Assembly: GCA_013368375.1 (NCBI GenBank)
Contig: JAACJP010000024.1
Coordinates: 1 to 64,000, forward strand
Reading direction: 5' to 3'
From: Tricholomella constricta
Taxonomy: Eukaryota; Basidiomycota; Agaricomycetes; Agaricales; Lyophyllaceae
Length of the DNA: 64,000 nucleotides
Shown here: piece by piece, positions 22,351-35,396 of the stretch
How the letters are laid out: each line of letters opens with the position of its first letter
Position numbering within the stretch: position 1 is the first letter of the stretch
Notes under the pieces: generated by a model
Databases searched by the model: none
What the model saw: only the letters and a program-made list of their open reading frames with translations
What the model was told of the DNA's origin: nothing
Program-made: the position numbers and the translations under genes

Positions 22351-24263
22351 AACTACTTGCGTATATAATATAACTTTGGATTCCCCTTTGCCAGTGCAAC
22401 TCAGCTCCGCCCCGGAGGTCACCCTCACAGTCGGTCACTTGAAACACTGTGAGACATGATTTTCCAAAAGGTCTGTAATATCCCTTGCCATTCACTCTCT
22501 TCAAATAAAGATTATGAGATGTTTGCTTTGATGAACCAGTCCATCTAATCCCGTGTATCATGAAGTCTGTTGAAACAAATAGAATCTAGATGATCGATTA
22601 TACCCACCGTATTCATCTAGATCAAGAGTCAATATCTTCAAATGCTTCCACTCGGCATTCAAAGTGGATTCCATCAGATTCAATATTCAACATTCAATGT
22701 TAACTATTCAACAATTGAATGGCGAACAAGACTATTTCTCCTGTTCAGATGCTACACTGGAAAGAATCACATGGGCTTACTCCCCGCTTCCACATCCTTA
22801 CCCTTCTCACAGTATAGATACTTTGGCTAACTACTACATAGGAACCGGCCATGGTCGGATGGGCGGGCGCAAAATATGTTGAGCGCAATGATCTTGGACA
22901 ATGCCTTGACTATTTACTTTGCAGGACGGCTTTTGCTTAAGCGGGAGAGGATTCGGGATTTAGGGTCCCGGTTTATCCCGGCCGAGTTGCCGCGGCGGGA
23001 CTGTCAGAAAAAATGTCACAGCCCCGCATCCAAACCAATATCAAAAAAAGCGGTCCTCACACGACCGATTCTCCCAGATCTCTGACTCTCACCCGTACCA
23101 CCACCGCCAGGACACCGATACCCTTATTTCCTTATAATGCATTTCTTTTCGCAAGCTTTTAACTATGAGTGAGTACCATTACCCCTGGCTGGAATGCTCG
23201 GCGAAACTGATTTTTCGCCAGACACCCATGGTCCCATGTGGTCATTGGAATGTGGCACAAATACCCGAATTCCAAGTGCTCCCATGTCATCAGCATAGAT
23301 GTTATAGACCGCTCTGTGGACCCCAAAACTGGCATAATTAGGACAGAGCGAGTTCTGGGTTGCAAGCAGAAAACGCCAACATGGATCGTCAAGGTGCGGA
23401 CTTAAACAGTTGCCTCTTCTGGTGTCCACGCTCACCATTATGTGCTTATAGCTCTTTGGCGGTTCAGAGGACGCCTTTGTCCGCGAGATTTCATTCATTG
23501 ATCCCTCCACGCAAAACGCCACCATTACTTCCGTCAATCTCTCACTCTCGCAATTTGCCACATGCTATGAGCGCATACAATATTCGCCAATGACCCATTC
23601 ACGAACGCACTTCACTCAGACCGCGGAAATTCAAGCGCGCATGGCGCTATGGAGGACGGCAGCGGACGGATTGGAGCGATGGCTGGTACAGCGGTTCGAG
23701 CAAAATGCCCACCTTGGCAAGCTCGGATTCACCGATGTGCTAAGAACGCTACGGGAGGAACGGCAGATGCAGCAGGCACATTGATAGGGATAGTCCTTTC
23801 ATGCTATCTATTTCGCAGGAGACACCTCTCTCTGGGGACTTCACAGTAGACTAAAAGGCCTTCCAGATGTCGGGCTATCATATTTACCACAGTCGTACTC
23901 CCTCACTTCCCTACCATCCACATGTAACATCTACCATTATGACTCGTAATACTAGAACTTCGAAAAGTGCAAAAATTCCGTCTCCAGCTTTTTTCAGGGC
24001 GTAATTCCGTTGAGCAAAGCCGATTGTCACCAGGGTCACACAGTCACAGCTGAGTACATCTGATTCATTGACCGATTCGACGATATCTGCCTGCTCGTCA
24101 TTGCATTGCAATAGAAACAACCGCGCCCTTCTCTTCTCGTCAAGAGCAAGTCGAGCCAGACGAGCCAACAAATTTAGACTGAGGGAAGTCCTTCTTGAAA
24201 ATCCAGACCGCCCGGACCCACTTTTCAAAGGAGGTTGTGTGCGGACTTTCGCTGTCGTCCTCA
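22351..24263. other. 1.9-kb intergenic region
   Basis: This holds the MCM3 3' flank, a short hairpin (ATCTAGATGA facing TCATCTAGAT near 22590-22615), GC-rich sequence around 22900-23000, and a small ORF listed separately. I see no transposon ends, tRNA or conserved protein in the rest. Confidence 0.5.
23590..23784 (+). CDS. Small hypothetical ORF (64 codons)
   Basis: The ORF encodes a short helical, charged peptide (TAEIQARMALWRTAADG, FTDVLRTLREERQMQ) with coding-like composition. A CAG just before ACCGCGGAA (about 23621) could be a splice acceptor, with an upstream exon starting at the ATG near 23565, so the true N-terminus may differ. I do not recognise the family. The heptad-like pattern would fit a small coiled-coil subunit, but that is a guess. 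Confidence 0.35.
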   Translation: MTHSRTHFTQTAEIQARMALWRTAADGLERWLVQRFEQNAHLGKLGFTDVLRTLREERQMQQAH

Positions 24264-27200
24264 ATGGACGAGCTCCTCCACCACTGTCTTCGCGAACTTT
24301 CTTTTGACGGCGACATTGGTATGTGCTCCCATCACATGATGCTTCCCCTTCCCAAATTTTTGTCGCGTTCGCGAGTTCGAATCCCAGCGTCAACACCTTA
24401 CCACCACGCACTCATAAAAATGTTTGAATGTTTCACTGACGGACTTGAATCGTTTCATAGGGTGCAATGTCTCCCGATTACGGGATTTTGTTGTCGATTT
24501 CTACACACACAACGGCACCCCCCAGAATCCTGATGATGCATTCTGTGCATTTGTGTGGTCGCTTGTGGTTCAGCAGCCTATCGTGCAAGTCGGAACGGTA
24601 CCCCCTGGGGTAACTTCCGAAGTCTGGATTGCGCCGCAGACTAGCGCTAAACGCAAGGCGAAGGCCAAAGGTGAAGAACATGTTGAGACGACGCCGGTCC
24701 ACCTTGATATCGTACCCGACGCGCGTCATCGAACACTCGACGATTTGAGGAAACAGTACGGTGACACTCTGAGAATAGCTGTCGATTCAGATGCAATCTA
24801 CGCTGCTATAACTGGGTCGCATATTCGGGTTCGTTTTGGATAAATCAATGCGTCTTCTACAGCGCTGACCCCGAAAATTTTAGTTCGCTAAATTAAGCCC
24901 CATGGTCTATTCCGCTCTGCAAATAATTACACGCGGCAGAGACAACGGCGTTACAGTCGTTGAACTAGGCCAACAGTCTAAATACGACCAGAAGACTTGT
25001 TTTTACCTCGTGAGGCAGTTGACGGACCTGGATCTTGTGTATGCGCCACTCCAGTTGATACTGGTACAAAAACTCAAACACCTGATAATCGTCTATCATC
25101 TAGCGTGAAGGTCAGACGTGGAGGCGTCGGCACTCATTTTGTAATCCACAAACACTTCTTCGATCGCAGCCCCTCCTGGAAGGCCATCCGGAACGAGGAG
25201 AACTTAGCTGAGAACTCGCACAATGTCGTTCCGGACTCTGCGGCTGAACTTCCCGAAGTTGAAGACCGAATAGCAGATATTCCATCACTCGATTTCACGC
25301 CTATTGATGCTCGCCACTTATCCAGCTTGCCTCTAGTCCGAGGTCGCGTTGTAAAATTATTGAAAGCTTCAAGGAACCAAATGCATGCGTCGAACAATAT
25401 GCTCATAACGCTTGTATGTTGTCCGACTTGTCTCCCTTTTCTTACCGTTTACTTTACATATAGGGCTTCTCCAATCCAACCAAAACAGATCGCAGGTTTT
25501 TCCAGAGCCGAATTCGTGAAATGATACAGCAAGGAACCATCGAGAAAGTTGTCGTGCCGAGCAACAAGAAGAAATCTGTTAATGCTTCCGTCAAATGTTT
25601 CCGCTTAGTTGCTAAAGACCAGAAGGGCGATGACGAGGGTTTTGTCGTCCATTCTCATGACGGTGATGACGACGAGAAAGATGTCGGTTAGTAAATTTGT
25701 TTCATTTACCCTCGACGAAGTACTCTCGATGAATAGCTAATGTAATTGTATTTCGCAGACGAATCAGGAGTGAAAATGAACATTACCATTCACAAGCAGA
25801 TATTTGATCTACTTGAAGAAGCCGGCATGGTCGGGATGACGTTGAATGTGGCTAAATTTTGTTTCGGCAAAGCTATACAGTCATACTCAAGTTTTTATTG
25901 CCAGGAATTATCTGCCGCTCTGTGCCAGTTTGACAAGCGAACCATCGAGCTTCTTCTGACCAGGGCAGAGAAATTTCCGCCGCCGGCTCATCTCGGCGAC
26001 CTTGGAGTCGCGGGCCTGATGGAGACCAGCGGCAGAGAACGCCGACATCGATACTTTACGGTCGCCTCCTATCGTAAACTTGTCGCGAAAGAGAAACTTG
26101 ACAACAGCAGTGCCGGGTATGCCGATGTTAATTTCTCGAACGCTGGAGGGTTCTTGCCCGTTGAGTCGAACTTATTCTACGAAGATCGAGATGCCCTCTT
26201 CCAGTACCAAGACGCGTTCAAGGATGTAGAAAAGGCCGGTGGAAAGAAGCGCACGTTCAAGAATCCTATACTTGCGGACGGGAGTGTCAAACAGGGCCGG
26301 CCAAGGAAATATCCACTCGGCGAGGACCCTAGATCACTGCGAAAACAGGCGGTTAAAAGAAAACAAGAGTCTGTTGCCTGTAAATCTGCTGCACCAGAGC
26401 ACGAGGAAGAAAGCCAGCCAGTCAAAAGAAGACGGTTGGATGCGGATGAACCTTTTGGTCGGCCCACACCTTCGACCTTTCACATTCTCGGCTAACACAA
26501 AGTTGCACCTGCAGAGCAACCAGACGCGCCAGTGGAGAAACCAGAGAAGGTTCCAAAAAAGCGTGGCCGACCGTCGAAGAGGAAACAAAAGGAGGAGGCT
26601 CATGAAGGAGGAACGCTGCTACCACCCAAGAAACGCGGTAGACCGTCAAAGGTAATTCCTGATGTGACCACCGAGAAAGATGTAACGCCAGCATCCGCCA
26701 AAACGCGTGCAACGACCCGGATGAAAGGGGTCCAGACAACGGAGGCAGGACCTTCTACTTCCAAGAAAAGAGGTCTGGAACAACCTGTGGTAGCGGACAT
26801 TGAGGCTATTACGGAAGACGATGCAATGCCCGCAGACGAGGCCGCACCACCCAAACGCCCCCGAATCGCACCAGAAACAATAGAAATCCTCACACCCCAG
26901 CTCCCTGTCCCAGATTCTCGAACAGCAATGGATGTTGCACAGTCAGGTGATGGATGTAGCCTTAAAATCGTCTCAGAGCAGGCGATCCGTGAGCACGAAC
27001 CTATTTCTGACATAACCGTGCCAGAACAACCTCCGGAACAAATAATAATAACTTCTTCAAGATCCACCATGCAAACGGCTCCTGCTGAAGTATCACTTGC
27101 TCAAAGAACCCCCTCCGCTCCCTCCAACGCGCTTTACAAGTTTGATCTTGCCTCAAGCCAGTTACCTGGCGACTCGAGCGCTATCCCGATCGATCCAGCG

Positions 27201-30200
27201 CTGACGGCAGGTATCTTCGAGCATACCCAAAGAATTCACTATGGTCCCTCTTCTCACGTGAGTCGAGACTTTATTTTCGTAGCGCTTTCTGATGAGAGCA
27301 CTGAAAGGGTTCACCTTTAACGCCTCTCGATGCCCAGATCGCATCAGCGAAACAAATATTGGGTGTGACATCCCAGTTACTCGTCACTGGACAAGGCCCC
27401 CAGGCATCGACTCCTCCGCCTACAAAGGCAGAAATTGAAGACGGTACGGGGAAAACGTCTTCCAAGGGAACGAGGGTCAATGTTTCACACCTGCGTCGCG
27501 AAAACGAACTTTACCGCGTGGTGGAAAACATGGGCGGGATCGTGAACATCCAAACAAAGGACTTTTTCGAAGAACACATGACCCTATTGGAAACGATGAC
27601 GAAGGCAGGCGAAGCAACAAGCGCACCAGTAGGCACCAGGACGGACAAGAGAACTGCTGTCTCCACGTTCAATAACATGGAAAGACGAGGTCGTATCAAG
27701 CAACTCTGGACGTCTGTGATGACACATACTGGCGTTCGCCGCCCAGCCTGTATCGTTTACCTGCCCACTGTTTCACAGGAGAAGTTGAACGCCTTCCTCG
27801 CTGATCTCTCTCGCGGTATCCAATCCGCTCCGCATCCCGGAAATTTTGTCAAGATCGACGAACGCGTAGAGTATGGTGCTGATCCTACGTCCATCCATAG
27901 AGGCGCTCTTCCCTTGCAATTGCTGCAGATGGAACAACCAGGCGATGACCGCAGGGAACGCTGGAGCAAAAATCTCGCGCGCGCCGATCAGCTCTTCTCG
28001 TACGATGATTCTGTCATTCGGGACGTTTTGTTGACAGAAAGGACGACGCTGGCTCAGTTATACGGGTTCATCGTTGGGAAAGCTGTTCGATCTCGTGAGC
28101 TGCACCTATCGACTCTTGATACATTCGAGAAGGGAAACACATCTCTCAACATCATTTCTCACGAGAAGAGAATCGTCGACCTAAACTTTTTCTGCCGTGA
28201 TATTCCTCTCGGCCTCTATTGCTCTCTTATATCGTCTTTGAACTATGATGATGAGCTTACACAATTCATTGCAACCCAGGAGGGACGCCAGACTTTGGTA
28301 CGAGATGTCCCGCCCAATATCAACACTATCCTCCAAATCGGCAGATCTCGCGCTCGCTCTAGATTCCTTGATATTCTGGAGACTCTCCGAGCTTTGAAGC
28401 TGGTGATTCCACTTCAACCTTCGGATTCTGAGACTCCGTGGATTACTTGTGCAGCATCTGATAATAACAGACCTAGCGCCTTCGACATGGCTTCGCTAGA
28501 AGGCTGGACTGTCTCCACTCCAATGGCTGCACCGAGTTACTGGCACTTCAATGACATCGCGCCGATTCATGTTTGGGCCGTTTCGGAAACGTCTCCTCCC
28601 TTCTGGCAGGACGTGCCAGTCGCCTCCACAACTGATTGTATAACGTTTTGGCGCTTGCTAGAAGAAGCCTGCAAGAATCCGGAGATCTCCACTGCCCTGC
28701 TTGCAGTCAGCGCCACAGGTCCTTCGACTGTAGGAATTAGCGTTGCACGCTCTCTCCGACGCCACGTCTCCTGGAACTCCGAGTATATCTTGACCTGGCA
28801 TCAGATGCAGTATCTTAAGCAGTTCGCAGATGCCACCACCGGGAAGACGCCTCTGCAAGACGAGGACGAAGGAGCCATGCAGATCGAGAAAATATCTTGG
28901 GTCATCAGTGCCCCTGAAGCGTCCGTCAAGAATTTTTTCCAAGCCACTCACGTCAAGATCTTGAAAGAGCTAGAAAAGTTGCGGAAGAAGATTGCACAAC
29001 AATCTGTTGACAAGAAGGCGAAACGGACCGCTGTTACAAAGGCGTCCCTTGCGAGGAAAGCCGCCGACGCCCGCCACCAGCGGGAGGAGGAATGGGACGC
29101 GATGCTGCATCGGCTTCATCCAACGCCTTTGTACACAGCGGCTGAAGTTCGAATTCGCCGGATCCGTACCTGTTTTTTGCAGGCCGGGTCGACGAGGGGT
29201 CTAGCGAAATGGGAGGCTGAAATTAATGAAGCTTTGCGGGAGGCAGACATGGTCGCAAAGAAGGTGTTGAAGAGCCCAAACAAACGGACGTTTATTGCAA
29301 GGACCGTGCCTGTGCCGATGGATACTATACCTTTAGCCACTGCTGTGAATCCGCCCGAAAAGCCCGTCGAGACTCTCATCACTCTTCAGGGTCCTCCCCT
29401 TGTTTATCGCCAAGATAAAGTCAAGCGCAAGCGCAAAGGCAAAAATGCTGACGGTTCGTCGTTGCTACAACTGCACTATCAACTCTTAATCACTTAGGAC
29501 ATATGCCACTCAAGAACCTGCGGAACCCAAGCCCAAAGCTTTGCGGCGACACCGCTTCCAATGGAATCGAGATTACGAAGAGCTTGCACGCGACGCCTCT
29601 GCTATCATCCGCGCACGATGTCGAAGCATGCCTAGGCTTGATTGGTCCGCGTTCGAACAAGTATTTCCCGCCGTCCCTCGAAATACGGTCCGCCAGCGGC
29701 TTGCACACATTCGAGAAACACCAGGAAATGAAGCGTATCTTAACCGACTTGAAGACCAGTGGTACGATATTTGGGTGCAACATAGAGGCACGCCACTCTT
29801 GCTCGACGATGATCCCACGAGCTCCAGTAACTTTAATTTGATCAAACATGTCGAATTCCTGCGGCAGCACGTTGATAAGAATGCATTGTGGGTGCCCTGC
29901 CGTCAGTGTCATGCAATCTGTTGCTTACTTTCATCGTAGACGCGTCGGGTTCGCTCAGCCAAAAGAGAAAGCACGCACGACTCTCCTTTCGTCCATAGAT
30001 ATGCTCCTGAATGAGTACGAGGTGGTGGAAAGTACACCGACTGCCCCGTCCTGGGACTTCGTTTGGAATGCCGTCGTTGAAGAAGGCCGTGAAAAGCGGA
30101 TGCTACGACAGCCATTTTTAAGGACGCCTGAAGACATGTCTAGTGTCGGAGAACCTCCTCTGGAAGCCATCTCTCTGGCAGAGTCTGCGGTGAAGGTGAT

Positions 30201-31766
30201 GTTGCGAATAAGCATATAATGTCTAGGATCAACTAAATGGGACTTAGATGACGCTTGGTACCCCCCATGAACGCTATGATCCGGAGCCTGCATCGACGCT
30301 TTTGCGCAGCGTTGGGGAACAGTATGTGTCTGTTGCTACCAAGAACCTGCTCAGTCGCGGCGTGCTTTCGAAGCTGGTTCGCGACCCACAGAAACAGAAG
30401 CCGGGAAGGCAGCTGAAGATATCTGAAATGCACGCCTTTTCGAATGCCTTAAGAGTTTTCCATGCTTATATTAATGACAGGAATCAAAATGCCATTGGCG
30501 GATCTATCCCTCGAGACACATTCCAAGATGCGGTTTCGCTAGAAGAGATGTCTCTGCAGGACGATTCATGGCGAGAATGGCCCTTGTTGGCAACTGACGG
30601 CGACTCTGCAGCTCTGATACAGCTGGTATCAGAGAACAAGGTAAGCGATTGTTTCTCTCGATTTTCGTCGTTCTGACCTAGGTATGAGAAAGGTCGAGTT
30701 CAAGGTCGACACTAGTCACGCCCAGTCTGCCCGACCAACCCTTGATTGGAATAGCAAGAAAGCAGGTGAATATCAAGTTATTCCTGGATATGACATTCTT
30801 CTCTGAATATCCCGTTTCTCTGATTAATTGTTAGATGATGATCAGATCGAAACGGCGGTCCATGTCAGGACTTTAGTTGCGTCCACACCGCAGCCGCCCA
30901 CCTTGAGCCCAGAATTGTCACCCGTTCACATCATAGTGGATCTACCTGCCGATCTGAACCCTGCACATGGGCAATCTCTGGATGGAGAAATCGCGTCCTG
31001 CCGACGGTTGACCAACACTGGACTGGCTGATTGTATGGTGTGCCTTGAAGACGAATGGGTGGCATTCAACGACTCTCTCACTCCAGAAGAGAGGGAGCTG
31101 GCCATCCATGTGTTGACAATCGTTCGACAGAGTGCTGAACACGGCGTCACAAAAAATTATCTACGTGTAAACTGGGTTCCCTTGTGATGTCAATCAAGGC
31201 TAACATGATGTATAGACAAACACCAATGCTACCGTAACAAGCAGGCAGCTGTTCTCCACTATCAAGAAGATGACGGAATCATCCATCCCAATGCTATTCT
31301 GGACTGGATATTCTTCGCTAGTGCTGGTCTCGTCGGCGTACATAAAAAATTGGACAGTGCTGGTCTCCGAAACCCCAGCAACAAGAACCTTTCCCCGGCG
31401 CTGGTTCGATATCTCGGGTCGAAAGGTCGCTGACTTTTGGGAAGCTGCTCTGAAGGCGGTGATGGGCGTCATTATATTTCGACCTGGAGTATCACAGGTT
31501 TGTTCGCAGATGTCTTTCATGTTAGGCTCCACGGTCTAATGTGTAATTATCGCCAGGCGGAGCTTCGGTGGCGCCTTCGATCAGTATATGATAGGCAGGA
31601 GGTCGGCGATGTCGTGCGATCGCTCCGAGAGGATGGCTACTTGAAAATGCGATGCGACACAACGATTTTGGGGTATGAAGATATAAACGTGGCTGCACTG
31701 GATGATCAGGAGGAAAAGGCGGTGTTCTGGTTTGTTGGCGACGAGAAGCGATGGTATCAAGTGTAG
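24264..31766 (+). CDS. TFC3: TFIIIC box-B-binding subunit tau138 (2186 aa, 16 exons)
   Basis: This is the largest TFIIIC subunit; it recognises the B box of tRNA genes for RNA polymerase III. Exons are 24264-24318, 24461-24828, 24884-25038, 25104-25413, 25464-25686, 25759-25847, 25905-26457, 26515-27257, 27308-29453, 29515-29887, 29940-30195, 30248-30640, 30693-30765, 30835-31166, 31216-31497 and 31557-31766. The B-block domain lies around residues 140-240 (SALQIITRGRDNGVTVVEL, KVRRGGVGTHFVIHK). ELSAALCQFDKRTIE follows. Three AT-hooks come next (QGRPRKYP near 529; KKRGRPSK near 599 and 626), then the conserved C-terminal half (RRHRFQWNRDYEELARDAS, PSWDFVWNAVVEEGREKR). The exon 9/10 junction could instead use acceptor 29497. 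Introns 6 and 7 are both 57 bp. Confidence 0.9.
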
Positions 31767-32156
31767 TGACGGGGATATCGGGACATGTGTATGGTCAATT
31801 GCAATGAGGAGCGTCAAAGGTCAAAGATGGCAAGGGTTGCTGATCGGTTCCATCAAAGTGGTCGTTGTGACAGTACTACGTGGATGAAAAAGGAAGTAGC
31901 CAGGCCCAGATTGATGGGAGCTTGTCGCCTGCAGCCTTGTTTGAGTTCCTGCACCACTCTTCCTCCTCCCTCATCTTTCTCTTCCTCCTCCCGGCTGGTC
32001 CATTCACGACGACCACCTCCACTTGACTGTGGGAGTTCGTTCGCCCAAGAGGCCTTTCTCTCTTCACTTCGCCCAGCACTTTGTCCAGGTAACACCCCAT
32101 GTCTCCTGATTCTTGAAACATATGTTTACTCTCCAGCAATCGCTCCAGTTGCAAAG

Positions 32157-34568
32157 ATGCGCGTTAAGCAGCTGTGGGATTACGTTCCTCTCCCCGCAAA
32201 TTTGAGACTTGTGGTACGCCTTGACCGGACCTTCAGTAGTGTGGCAATAATGACGTCCGCATCGTGCAGTGGGACCGGATTACTTCCTCTCGGCTCACGA
32301 TTGCCTATTTCGCCTTCTCTATGGTTCACTTCATTATCCAACTTTCTTTTCAAATAAAGGCCTTTACTATCAACGCCGATGCCGCTCTTTTTTTGAACAA
32401 TATCGTGATGCAGGGAAATGCTGTCAACGATAGCCTCCCAATTCTTCGTGGCAATGCTCTTCACATGTGCTCATGGGTTCCCAGCGACCTGGACCTCGAT
32501 GGCGAGGGATGCCCCGTGATATGGAATGGGACGAAGGGTACAAATGTGATTGGCGCGCAAGTTGGCGCACAACCAGACAAGCAAAGCGCCTCGTCGAATG
32601 ACTACGCCGCTGCGTATCCTTCAGTGACTGTTATAACATCAGTCACTGTCATTACTTCGACATCCTCTGCGATCCATTCTCCGTCCTCAAGCGCCGTCAT
32701 TTCTTCAAGCGCTACCCTGACGAGGGCTGCCGTACAGACAACTGTTACCCCACTTGATCGCCCTCAAACAGTTACCGTATTTGTCCCCTCGACGAGGCCC
32801 ACATCTGGTATCCTTGGCCCCGCTCAGTCGGACGACGATGATGACGAGGAAGAAATTGACGATCGTGGCGTTCGTCCTCTCTTTTTCTTTGATTGCGCGA
32901 CACATATCCTGATCGATATCTAGTTACTCAGACGTGAGATTCCTCACATCTTGGCTTTCCAAGAGGGTGGACAAACGAAGGTCAACATCAGTGGAATGGG
33001 TTTTCAAAACACGCCTGCAACCCTGGACAAGAGTTGCATTTGGGCTCTAAACTGGCCCGTGTCTGTGTAAGTAATCTTTACTTTAAACATGGGAGTTGAC
33101 TGATTTTTAACCAGCCTCAACAATACCAAACGAGAGGATCTTGTTTTTATCGCCTTCCAGTTTTGGGTCCTCGGCATGTCCGTTGTCGCGCTTCTCAATG
33201 AGTCGATACCCCACATCCTGGCCTCTCTCGTCACCCACATGATGGCAACAGCCTGGGCTGCATTCCAGATCTCACACACTGCCAACTTCCGCTCAGACTT
33301 CAACCGCGTCATCACGGACGGCGCCTGCGACGGGACTTCGTTGCTCCCCAACTACTGGATAGATCGCGGGACCGCTGAACTCACGAGCCTGGCATTGAAC
33401 ATTCTCGCCTTGCTCATTTCGTCCTTCTTGACATGGAAGCTCATCAAGGTGCGTGTGTCAACAGTTAGAGCATTCTCCTTGTCTTATGTTAGGTAAACTT
33501 CCGTAGCTGTTTGGATGGCAGACATTCAAGCGCGTTGGTGCCTCACGTACAATCAACAGCATCTACAAGATTGTCCTCATCTTGTCTATCACTATCCAAC
33601 TGTGCTTGTTTTTCATGGTGGTCACAGTGTCGCTGTGGATCGATCAACTGTTCAACAGTACAATTGGTGATCTCGCTAGTTTCCAGACGCTGTACAAAGT
33701 CTCGTCTTTCATAACCCTCGTGGTAAGTTACAGCTACCCAGATAACACAACACGACTGACTCTGGTCCATTCAGCTCTTGGTTCCATGGCTTATGACGGT
33801 TTGTTAGATTTCATATTCAGGCCGTTAGTAAATGACCGAAATAATGTATCTCCTCTAGGGTTGGTTTGCTGTGCGAAGGGAACTCCGCGTCCCTATGTTT
33901 GTTTTCCTCCTGTTGTCCGTCCTGTATCTCGGAGGATGGGGTGTCATGTTTTTCGCGACCACCTTCCGCTGGACCTTCGTGACATGGAGGTTCTTCAGCA
34001 TCGTGGCCTCCGCTTCTGTCTTGCTCACAGTCGCCTCGCTGGTCCTTGGAGTTATATGTCGTTATAATTTTGGCAAAGGCCTACTCCGCTACCGTGAGTG
34101 CACAATCGTCGTACCATTCTTGCCTATGCTAATTCTTTATTGGCTGCGATAGTCAACGCGCAGCAGGCCTTGCCTGGCGATGACTTCATATATTATGGTG
34201 GTTCATACATGGAGAAGGTCGACTTCCCCTCAAACGAGAAGCCTATCCCGACCTACTCTGCGACCTTCGGATCTGGACCTGACGTCCCCCCACCGAGCCA
34301 GATGTTCGTCGCTCGTGGCCCCCGGTTCTTCAACCGATCTGCAGCGCCGTTCGAAACCCCGAAGGCCTCCCTTGTAGTGCCGCCTCCGAACGCCTACACC
34401 ATCGTAAGAAAGGTGTCCGATGGGTCGTCGCATAGCGGGGGCAGCGTTAAGCGCAGTGACACACGTTCAAGCGACAAAAGCTTCGGCAGTCTGGAGAGCT
34501 TCTACACCTACAGCGACCAAGGTCACAGCCGCACGGACAGCCAGCAAAAACGATGGGTTATAGAGTGA
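32157..34568 (+). CDS. Multipass membrane protein of unknown function (674 aa, 8 exons)
   Basis: Exons are 32157-32213, 32270-32869, 32924-33066, 33115-33448, 33507-33722, 33775-33798, 33859-34093 and 34153-34568, summing to 675 codons. A hydrophobic segment near the N-terminus (LTIAYFAFSMVHFIIQL) is followed by an extracytoplasmic-looking loop with N-glycosylation sites and a long Ser/Thr-rich and Asp/Glu-rich spacer. After that come about six further membrane segments (FIAFQFWVLGMSVVALL, LALNILALLISSFLTW, IQLCLFFMVVTVSLW, FVFLLLSVLYLGGWGVMFF, ASVLLTVASLVLGVIC). A cytoplasmic-looking Ser-rich tail ends the protein. The layout is receptor- or transporter-like, but I do not recognise the family. 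The start is uncertain: the ATG at 32157 gives a 56-bp first intron. Confidence 0.72.
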
Positions 34569-35396
34569 TTTAAAGGGTGTTAATTATTCTTGTGTAGCCT
34601 TTTTCTCTCGATCACGCAGGAACGCTTTCTTGACTGTATTCATACCTTACCTTTGTTTTCCCAATTTTACTGCTGTCTTCTTGTTTACGTAAATAACGTA
34701 GCTTTGAATAGCACTAGCAGCTACCGAGAGAAGTGTTATTGAAGATTGAGAACACACATGAGAACGTCCTCGAATACAAAGCTTTATTTATGAATATGTA
34801 CCTGCAAGGTAATGATGAGCCAGCGAAGTCGACGAACAATCACATTTCGCACGAACGGTCCTCCTCAACTCGCAAACTTGAAGCTGCGCAAGAGCCTATA
34901 CACGATAGGGTGTAAACAAATCTGCGGTTTTCGGTCTTCTCCACTTCGGAAATGGTGAGAATTGAGTGCTCCAAGCAAAGGCTGAAAAGTTTGATTGGGT
35001 GGCAGCGCGGTCACCAAATCCCCAATTTTATGTCTTGATATTTTTTTAGTCATCTAGAAAGCTCTTTCTGGTGTTAAACCTGCTAATTATAAGTAAGTAC
35101 TTGCTGTTTTTACTTTATTCGCAGGGTTTTATTATTGGCCAAAGATATCGCCAGTCGGTCAAGCAGCGTGCAACAGGCAATTTGTTCAACTTTGTAGGTT
35201 TTATCGTGGGTCAGCTTTCTACGTAACATAAGTTCCTTGGCGAAACAAACTTTTCTTACATTGCTCTGCTGATCATTAAGATACGTATATAGGAAAAAAA
35301 GTACAAAGCGGATGATGTGTGGTAGGCTACATATGTGTGAATTCATGAAAGTACAATAACAGACAACAGGATGTGAAAGATGAAAGAGAGCCAAAG
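34569..35396. other. Convergent intergenic region
   Basis: This 828-bp AT-rich stretch separates two convergent genes and must hold both 3' ends. I see only short out-of-context ORFs and no repeat ends or RNA gene. Confidence 0.5.
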
